From: Hydrangea macrophylla
Taxonomy: Eukaryota > Streptophyta > Magnoliopsida > Cornales > Hydrangeaceae
Reading direction: 5' to 3'
Length of the DNA stretch: 64,000 nt
Assembly: GCA_033977485.1 (NCBI GenBank)
Contig: CM066998.1
Span: 24,119,501-24,183,500, forward strand
How positions within the stretch are numbered: position 1 is the first letter of the stretch; every line of letters starts with the position of its first letter. Made by a program: the position numbers and the translations under genes. The notes under the pieces were generated by a model. The model saw only the letters and a program-made list of their open reading frames with translations. It was not told the DNA's origin and made no database searches. Positions 56,237-64,000 of the stretch are shown one piece after another.

Positions 56237-57302
56237 TCCCTTCCGTCGATGCTAATGAATGTTGAAGCTACGCAGTAAAGTGATGGTGTTTGGAACTTCT
56301 GCTAAAAACTTTAATAAATGGGTCGCAAAGACACTCCATTTGAGACCAGGTCGAGTCAAGTTGAGTCTGTTCTATGTTTCGAGTCCATTTCAATTCTAGT
56401 CTTGTGATCAAGTCTGTCTGTCATCGAGTTGTTAATAAGTCTGTAAACCTTCTCTATTGATGGAATGAAATCTCATTTTGCTTAATCTAATGTGCCCAGT
56501 CATAAATGCATGAATCACTAAACTGAAGTGTCACTTTTCGAATTACCATGGATATTACTCTGGTAATAATTTTTCTACGACAAAACAAAAAAGAATCCTG
56601 AAAGGTTAAAGTCGATTTCACGCTGACACTGATGAAGAGCTGGAATTGAATAGTCTTACTTTAAGAATTTAAAGATGTTTTTGCCTCAATCTTGAAAAGA
56701 CATACTTGAAACTGACTTGGGGCTTGCCCAACACCCTCTTTTCCACCATTTCGAAGCCTTAAGCCCGATCCAATTGGGAGCCACGCAATCTGTCCGATTG
56801 AAAGCAATGCAAACTTAGCCCTTGATGGTAGCCAAACATTTCAGTGAGTTTCATCTCCACTTTCAAAAAAAAAGGGAAAAGAAAAGAAAAAGCTCGCTAG
56901 GTTGAAAACCCGAAAGGGCACCTAGGCAAAAGTTAGAGCTGAAAAAGGTGTTGCTTTCCAAAATCTGACCCTAGCCAGTCAAAATGTTGGAGAAAATTTT
57001 GATGAAACAAATAAGAGAATCATACACTTCAAGATACATCTTAAGAAAGTGCCAAGATCACATTTCAAAAGGCACGGAATCACCACAAGTAAATTCTGAG
57101 AGCTGACATGCACATTTTGGAATTCTGAGATTGCGATTGAAAGATCTCACAAGAATCGACTACATTAAAAAGCAAAATTGACTGGCTAGGCGAAAGTGAA
57201 AAGGATCAATCCTCAAAACAAAACAAAAAGAAAAAGAAAAAGAAAAGAAAGGGAGATTGAAACTGAATCCTTTTATTCAAAGCTTCCACAAGTGGCTCAA
57301 GT
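56237..57302 (+). other. Element B 3' region, first part
   Basis: Non-coding, A-rich. The junction at 56237 replaces all of pol. A CTAGG module is at 56892-56927. Runs of AAAAGAAAAAG occur near 56875 and 57230. Confidence 0.6.
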
Positions 57303-57661
57303 TTGAACTTTTTTGACGATTGGTTTGAAAAACCCTCATACCTCAAACCCCTTATTTCAAGCCTTGCCTTGAACTACGCTCGACCTGATTCCCACTCGGG
57401 GATACGTAGGCAACCACAACGGTTCGGTCACCCTACCTACCTAAAAATCAACCCGCTTCTTTCTGACCATGGCCCGAACTACGTTGGACCTAGTCCCCAC
57501 TTGGGGGTACGTAGGCAGACTTTCAAAAAAAAGAAAAAGAAGGATGGCTCGCTAGGTCGAAAATCTGAAAGGACGCCTAGGCAAAAATTAGAGCTAAATC
57601 CAAAGTGAGCAATAGCAAAAGAGAGAAAAGAGCTTGCTAGGTCACCTCACTGGTGCCTAGG
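56892..57661 (+). repeat. Three CTAGG...CCTAG modules, element B
   Basis: Copies at 56892-56927, 57547-57581 and 57632-57661: GCTCGCTAGGT (GCTTGCTAGGT in the third), a variable middle, then GCCTAGG or ACCTAGG. They can form short stems. A has the same modules at 12179-12293. Confidence 0.72.
57371..57517 (+). repeat. Two ACGTAG modules, element B
   Basis: Copies at 57371-57411 and 57476-57517: GAACTACG, CCTGATTCCC or CCTAGTCCCC, then GGGG and TACGTAGGCA. Outer CTACG/CGTAG and inner C/G runs can pair. A third copy is at 60682-60722. Confidence 0.75.
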
Positions 57662-57732
57662 AAAAAGTTATGAGCATTTGAGAGATTAAAGTCACGGTCC
57701 ATGCCTCAAGCCAGAAAATCACCTTCCACACT

Positions 57733-57938
57733 AGGGGCAAACTTCGGCTACCCGCCTCGTTTGCCTGACTTTTACTATCTACCCTTCATACAAGGGGCAA
57801 ACTTCGGTCACCTACCTCGTTTGCCCAAAAGCTCCAATAAACCATCATCCAAACTAGGGGCAAACTTCGTTCACCCACCTCATTTGCCTATGAATTCCAC
57901 TTCGTACACCTCAAACTAGGGGCAAACTCCGTTTGCCT
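57733..57938 (+). repeat. Four GGGGCAAAC...GTTTGCC modules, element B
   Basis: Four copies, spaced about 60 bp, of GGGGCAAACTTCG, a variable middle and CGTTTGCC or CATTTGCC; the last is shortened. Matches 11969-12112 in A. Confidence 0.8.
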
Positions 57939-58689
57939 AACACGATCCCTTCACACCAAGGGCGAGTTTCCAAGTCACCAAGTTGTTTTGAAATTTTTTG
58001 AAATAGAGCATCTTTTATTCTAAAAGCTAAGGCACTAATTCAAAGCACTTCCAGGGAGAAGTAGAGAATTGATTAGATCAATAGGGAGGAATTTTCAAAA
58101 ACCAGATTTATCAGCAAAGTGCTGTCATATTAAGATGAGGAGTGAACATAAAAGATGAGCGGTACATCATTCATGATGAAGGCACATTGGATCGTGGCAA
58201 TTTGAGAATTCCATGTCCAAGTCAATCCTTCTTTGTTTGAGTCAGTAGTAATCTGATCACAAGTGTGTCAGAGATCGAGGTTTCATACAAACTAACCCAA
58301 CTTTCCTTGTCATTCCTGTTAAGTCCATTTGTCCTGATGGTCTCAAATGTGTGGGTTAAAGGTGATTCCCAATTATAACAACAACAAAAAAAAACTTTGG
58401 AAATAAGCAGAAGTACCAAACATTATTATTACACCAGTTAAGGTCGCAACATGAGAAGTGTCCCAGGTACGAGTGGCATAAACTCGTAAGTGGTTACAAA
58501 CTACAAACCGATAGTTATTTCTCAAGGTGGCTAATCGGAGGAGATATCGCCAACATCAAGAGACTATTGCTGATAAGGTGTGTCGATGAGACGTGTTGTT
58601 GAGGTGTTTCAGGGCCCAAAGTCCAGATGTGTTGATGAGAAGTTTTGATAAGATGTGCTATCAAGATGTTTAAGGTTCAAAGTCCAAGT
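57939..58689. other. Element B 3' region, unique part
   Basis: No ORF or repeat recognised. Low-complexity A run near 58380. Confidence 0.4.
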
Positions 58690-59240
58690 GTATTGTTGAT
58701 GAGGAGCATCAGATGTGTCGAGGAACATCAGAAAAGTTTAGAGGCACTGTTGAAGCATCGAGGAACATCAGAAGAGTTGAGAAGTATTGTTGGAGCATCG
58801 AGGAACATCAGGAGAGTTGAGAAGCATTATTGGAGCATCGAGGAACATCAGAAGAGAATATTGTTGAAGAGGAGCATCGGGTGTGTTAAGGAGCATTATT
58901 GAAGAATTGAGGAGCATCAGATTTGTTGAGGAACATCAGATTTGTTGAGAAGCATCGATGAAGAGTTGAGGAACATCGGATGTGTTTTGGAGCATCAGAT
59001 ATGCTGAGGAACATCGGATGTGTTGAGAAGCATCAGATTTGTTAAGGAGCGTCAGAAGAGTTGAAAAGCATCATTTAAAAGTCGAGGAGTATCGTTAAGA
59101 TTTGAAGAACACCATTGAGAATCAAGAAACATTGAGAAGCACCGTCAAAGATTTGAGGAACAACATAAGCGTCGTTGAGAATTGAGGATCATCACTGAAA
59201 TTTGAGAAGTACAATCGAGACTCTGAGAGTCACTGAGTCC
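58690..59240. repeat. Degenerate minisatellite, GAGGAACATCAG type
   Basis: Best part 58755-58855 has an exact 40-bp period (GCATCGAGGAACATCAG at 58755, 58795, 58835). The rest is a looser mix of GAGGAGCATC, GTTGAGAAGCATCG and similar. Not in A. Confidence 0.88.
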
Positions 59241-59490
59241 ATAGTATCACAATTAAGGGGAGCACGAGTCAAGTCTAGAGCGTCACTTCAACAAATTGGC
59301 CATAGCATGACGCATAGCCCATCGGTCGCGGCACACACAAATCACAAAGCCCACTAAGAGTGGCAAACACACCATAAGCGTTCTTTTGAGCACCACAGTA
59401 TCACTTTGAGCACCACGCTCTTCCTTGGGTAAGACCTCCAGGTCGAGATCCCTCACAAGTCTATTAGTCATAGCGAAGCGTAGATCACCA

Positions 59491-59765
59491 GCCCTCTAGA
59501 TTGAGGCAAATCCTTCATTATCAGCCCTCTAGATTGAGGCAAATCCTTCATCATCAGCCCTCTAAGATTGAGGCAAATCCTTCGTTGTCAGCCCTCTAGA
59601 TTGAGGCAAATCCTTCATCGCTGGCCCTCTAGATTGAGGCAAATCCTTCATCATCAGCCCTGTAGATTGAGGTAAATCCTTCATCACCAGCCCTCTAGAT
59701 TGAGGCAAATCCTTCATCACCAGCCCTCTTGATTGAGGCAAATCATTCGTTACAAACCCTTTAGG
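59491..59765. repeat. 33-bp minisatellite, about nine copies
   Basis: Unit GCCCTCTAGATTGAGGCAAA plus TCCTTCATCATCA; starts at 59491, 59524, 59557, 59591, 59624, 59657, 59690, 59723 and a degenerate one near 59756. Not in A. Confidence 0.93.
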
Positions 59766-59959
59766 TTAGGGTAGAACTTCCGCATCTATCAATCATGTCA
59801 GGGAGATTCTCAGAGAGTCCTCTACCATCCCCAGCAGAAGATAACAGAAGTCCAAACCAATTCTCCGGACTTTGTCACCACAAGGATCGGCCAGCGATGG
59901 AAAACATCACCTGCAGTCAAATTCCCAGGACAAGCACTGTCTATTCACAATTCAAGGAT

Positions 59960-60365
59960 CCGTGTCCAAACAAATATCATGAGCTTCCTCACCAACTCAA
60001 CTATCGTGAGCTTCCTCACTCCTCTGTCCAAAATCATGAGCTTCTTCACTAAATAAATATCATGAGCCGCTCAATTCTCGTGAGCTTCCTCACTTATCGT
60101 GAGCTCTCTCACATGTCAATTATCGTGAGCTCCTCACTTATTGTGAGCTTCCTCACTTATTTGTCTCCCTCACCTACCTATTGATTATTGTGAGCTTCCT
60201 TGCATGTCGCTTATCGTGAGCTTTCTCACTTATCATGAGCTTCCTCACTCCTTTTTCCAAGATCGTGAGCTTCTTCACTTATTACGAGCTTTCTCACTTG
60301 TCGCTCCTGAGCTTTCTCACTCGGTTTCCTCAAACTGTCTGTTATCGTGAGCTCCCTCACTTGTC
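59960..60365. repeat. Irregular repeat of GTGAGCTTCCTCAC
   Basis: About 18 copies of ATCGTGAGCTTCCTCAC or variants at irregular spacing. GTGAG and CTCAC are complementary, so each copy is a small inverted repeat. Not in A. Confidence 0.85.
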
Positions 60366-60882
60366 GGTTATCTTTAGGACCCCGCGTCCGATCCGTTTTG
60401 CTTACTTCCCAAATTCCAGAAGTTTACCCCTAGACCCAGAGTTTTCTAAACCTTGATGTCCTTATCCGAGTCATCCACCACATCACAGTCGCAAACACTA
60501 GCACAACACCAGCCCACTCGGAGTGGCACACCCCACAGCACCTGCTCATACTAGGATCATAACACTAGACAGGATAGGACTCATGACACAATTCATATCA
60601 CATCCATGCATTGCATATCATCCTCATAGCATAGCATCCGCATGTCTTGTTGTGCATATGTGATTTGTTCCTTTATGCCCTGAACTACGTCCTGGTCTGA
60701 TTCCCCTTGGGATACGTAGGCAGCTCATGCAGAGCACGACCAGCAATGACCTCAGCATCTTTTTTTTCATCATTGCATCTTTTGCAAACGCTTTTATCCT
60801 AAATCTATAGCCTCCAAAAAGTCCTGTCTCTTCAAAGCTTTGGCACTCGCTTGCGACATGCGTTGCCTCGCAAGTTCATACC
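60366..60882 (+). other. Element B 3' region, last part, with third ACGTAG module
   Basis: Matches A 6339-6900 (opposite strand), including the ACGTAG module at 60682-60722 and the stretch GCTTTGGCACTCGCTTGCGAC. Non-coding. Confidence 0.7.
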
Positions 60883-60896
60883 AAAGAGGAGCAAAC
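60883..60896 (+). promoter_or_regulatory. Element B polypurine tract
   Basis: AAAGAGGAGCAAAC directly before TGTAGACACC; equals the A tract with one change. Confidence 0.8.
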
Positions 60897-63800
60897 TGTA
60901 GACACCCCATTTTGTCGGCTATCAGATTTAGGAGACCCATAGCTTGGTGGTTCACAATGATCGAAAAAGACTTAAAAGGACTCTTGGAAGTTAGTTCTAT
61001 CTCTCAGAATGCTCAGAATGACCAAAATACCCCTGAAAGCCCGAAAACTCCCAGATTTGGTCCCAAATTCTGGAAACATGCTACGTCGTACGAAAAATGA
61101 TAAAATGAGTTTTTAAGTAAAATCGAATAAAATCGTCAGCTCCCAGAGACCCCCGGAAGTCCCGGAAGTCCCGAAAAGTCCTCATTGACCGGTTTGACCA
61201 GGTTCGACCAAGTTTGACCGAAATCATCCGAATTCACTGGAATCATTAGAAAAGTATTAAAATGAGTTTTAAAAGAGAATCGAGCGAAAACGTCAACTCC
61301 TGGGAACTCCCAGAGGTTCCCAGAACTTCCCGGGAATCCCAAGTTTGACTAGTTTGACCAAGATTTGACTTTGGAATCGGGGCATTGAAATAATTTTCAA
61401 ATATTTTTCATGGATACTAGAGGTCAATAACTTTCCAACGGTATATCGCACATAATTTCTGGATTTAAAACGAATTTATTATGAATTTCCAAAGGCGAAA
61501 AAGGCGATCAAATTGGCTTTTATCGCGAATACCGCAAAACTTTTCAAAGTGACCTATCTCTGAACTATTTGTTATGTAAAGTAGACTCCATTACCTTTCC
61601 AACGGTATATCACAACCTCAATTTGGAGTTCGTTTGCATTTTTTGTGAATTTCGGACGAAATAGGGCCTTTTCGCGAATACCGGAACCTCTGGGGGCCTA
61701 AACGTAATTTTCTGGGCTTCTGAGGAGCAGTGCCGCCGCGGCACTCAACCCTCGCAGAGTCTATTTTTGTAATTTTTTGGGGGTCCAATTTGATTAATTG
61801 AAAACCAAAACGACATAGTTTTATGTTCACAGTTGTTTGGGACCAATGGGAGTACTTCTAAAACCCCAAAACCACCCCCAAATTGGCCTATTTAAACCCC
61901 CCATTGCTCTTCATTTGAGGGGGGGCCAAGTGCAAAGCTTAAAAAGTTGTAGAGAAGAAGAGAGATAGAGATAGGTTTAGAAGAGAGAAAGGGAGCTTCT
62001 CCCATTGATTTTCCATAAGAAAGTGAGTTTTATTCTTGTTTTCTTCCATCATCCTTCTATATACTTCACATTCAAAGTCCACTCCAACCCTCATTCTTGA
62101 GCATTCATGAGATAGGAAGCTACTTCCATGTCCAAATGTCAAAATCTATGAGTGAAACACCAAGCTACAAGTCCAAAATCACATTGATTATCATCTATTG
62201 ATTGCTATTTACTTGCTTTGATTATATATATGTTCATCTCTCCTTATCTCATTTCTTTTTCTTTTCTTTATTTACTTACTAGTTCATCATCATCTAAGTG
62301 ATGACATGAAGTTTGGGGTGAGTGAATCCTTATGGATAGTAGCTCTTGACCTCAAAAACATGTTTGATAGATGATGATCATAACCTCAATACTTCCAAGG
62401 TATTCTTGGAATGTATTGAAGTTATGCCCAAAAATAAAATAAATCTCTCCAACAATCTTGGAGGTTCTTAAATGATGAGTTTGATGTAGGTATTCTAGTG
62501 GCTATGATCCTTATTGAGTGTTGAAAACATGTTTTCAAAACATCTATTTCAAAACCCCTCTCAATCCCTCTCATTTGGTTTCAAGAAACAAAACTTTGTT
62601 TTCTCCAAAATCTTCAAAACAATGAGTCAAAACAGTGAGTGAGTTGAGTTCAAAGATTTTTCTAGAACTCAATACTCAACATATGGATACAAGGCCACTT
62701 GGAAAGTCTTCCTAACTCATTGGAGAACACCCATGATTTTTGGTTTGACTTGGAAGTACTTGGAAATGGTCCATTTGGGTCCCAACATTCCTTCCAAACA
62801 TTATGTTTTTGCTGTCACAGCAGCTAGGTCAACTTACGACCTCTTTTCCAGAAAACCTTTCCAAAAGGGGTGGTCCTAACTTATTTTTCCATTAACATTC
62901 AATGGCTTAGGAAACTGTTTGTATAAAATGAACCTCTAGATCATTCCTTTTCATTTTCTAAGATTTTCTAACATTTCAGTCGACAGTACGAACTCTGTTT
63001 CTGAGTGACCCCTATTGTTTATATAATTCCTCTCAATCTGTGATAGATATTCAAGATTGGCCTTTTGGGTTGTGTTCTAGACACAATAAGGAACATCTCC
63101 ATAAAAAATCATGCATTGAAAACATTCCTAACCCCTCTTTTCAAATTCCAAAAGATCATGCTACTGTTCTGTCCACTATTCACAGCAAGTACATTTCAAC
63201 TTTCATTCTTTGATTTGATGCTCATATGCATTCCAAATTAGTTCATATCTTAGAAGTAGTTCATAATACATTTGTACATATCCCATATTGATTTCATCCA
63301 TCCATTCATACACATTTTAGACTTCTAAGTCATTCTAGGAATCCATAAACACAAAGCACACTACAACCTTGGCACATTCTAGATACATACATTGCATTCA
63401 TGCAAGATTTGGGGTTTTTGTAACTCTTAATCTAAGGAGATTCTAAGGAATGAACTCGATCACCCGTTCATGCTTCCCCTTGATCTAATCATCCTTTCTC
63501 ATCCGTCCCGGGGATTGAGAGGTCTTCTTTTATCAAAGATTAACTCGCATCATACTAGCGTGCTAAGCATATTTTGATTTCTTTGCTTATTTGTTTCAAT
63601 AACGATTCATGTCCCCTTTAGGTTAAGGGAACTTAATTACTTGAAGCGTGATTAGACGATTTTTCCTAGGTTTATTTGTGTGATCTTTCACTTTACATTG
63701 CATGATATTTGATTTAGATCTTATGAATGATATTTTATCTTTAGATCTTCCATTTTCAAGTTTCTTATGTAATGTAATATACTATCATAGTATTAATTGC

Positions 63801-64000
63801 CGAACCATACATAGTATAAGATGATTATTTGGATGCTAATTGAGGCCCGTCGAAAGATGGGGCGAGTTGAGGGTGTTTTAGTCGCGACAAAGGCTCCTTC
63901 CTCTCTCGTACCAAAACCCCGAACCAAGTTCTTTGGTTATGAAGGGCCGGTGCCCTTTATCCATTTGGGTGAGTCAAAATTAGGTTTCTTGGTTCCTTAA
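60897..64000 (+). repeat. Element B 3' LTR (partial, cut by window end)
   Basis: TGTAGACACC start; the last base corresponds to 53364 in the 5' LTR, so about 115 bp are missing. Few differences from the 5' LTR by eye. Perfect GC dyad at 61729-61745 (centre C), TATTTAAA at 61889-61896. Confidence 0.95.
61729..61745. repeat. GC-rich 17-bp dyad in the B 3' LTR
   Basis: AGTGCCGC-C-GCGGCACT. The arms are the same as in the 5' LTR; only the centre base differs (T there). Confidence 0.9.

Larger units (their letters stand above)
50260..64000 (+). mobile_element. Element B, gag-only Tat-like retrotransposon (related to A)
   Basis: 5' LTR 50260-53478, PBS 53482-53499, leader, gag 54986-56236, 4.6-kb non-coding 3' region, PPT 60883-60896, 3' LTR from 60897 cut by the window about 115 bp short. 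Preceded by GACGT, the presumed TSD, inside D's protease. It has no protease, RT, RNase H or integrase and no antisense gene. This is the TR-GAG type of non-autonomous element (family knowledge); A-like elements could supply enzymes. Confidence 0.9.

Noticed and set aside
59795..60052. ORF of 85 codons
   Set aside because: It runs through the start of the GTGAGCTTCCTCAC repeat; repetitive translation without support.
1..64000. Host genes, tRNA or rRNA genes
   Set aside because: None seen. The only tRNA-like stretches are primer-binding sites, which are complements of tRNA 3' ends.

Overview
This window is plant nuclear DNA, most likely from an intergenic, repeat-rich region of a eudicot chromosome. 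I find no host single-copy gene, no rRNA or tRNA gene and nothing bacterial. Almost every base belongs to LTR retrotransposons, many nested in one another. The plant assignment rests on lineage hallmarks: Athila-type and Tat-type Ty3/gypsy elements, Ty1/copia elements with an initiator-Met PBS, a plant mobile domain gene, and plant-style GT-AG introns.

Layout. (1) Element C, Athila-like Ty3/gypsy, + strand, decayed: pol relics about 166-3047 and 23494-24125, an env-position ORF region 24457-27625, 3' LTR 29804-31445. (2) Element A, Tat-like Ty3/gypsy, - strand, 3048-23493, inserted in C's integrase with TSD GCCTA. It has 3.2-kb LTRs, a complete gag-pol frame broken only by seven TAG codons, and two genes on the opposite strand between pol and its 3' LTR. 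One of these is an intact, intron-containing plant mobile domain gene. (3) E, a copia pol fragment (31446-32885) that C was inserted into. (4) F, a copia element (32886-43740) with both LTRs, interrupted by G (39721-41644), which looks like a solo LTR. (5) H (43741-46448), AT-rich sequence ending in a degenerate Tat-like LTR end. (6) D, a second Athila-like element, 5' LTR 46449-48034 plus gag and the start of pol to 50259. (7) B, a gag-only relative of A on the + strand from 50260 past the window end, inserted in D.

How the parts relate. A carries all functions (gag, protease, RT, two RNase H domains, integrase). B keeps LTRs, PBS, PPT, gag and 3' modules but has lost pol and the antisense genes, so it could only move with enzymes from an A-like partner.

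The strongest unexplained signal is a set of ten arrays (55 boxes) of a 14-bp dyad-symmetric box related to TTCGATCGATCGAA. Boxes come in pairs 19 bp apart, and pairs are 25 or 16 bp apart. Arrays with nearly the same spacing code occur in the Athila-like elements C and D and in the copia element F. Each promoter has one array just upstream of a TATA box and a second a few hundred bp downstream. A second, GC-rich 17-bp dyad (AGTGCCGC-N-GCGGCACT, 22-bp period) marks the LTR promoters of A and B and the antisense promoter of A.

Limits: spacings, frames and LTR differences were counted by eye; no alignment or database search was run; family names rest on motif recognition.
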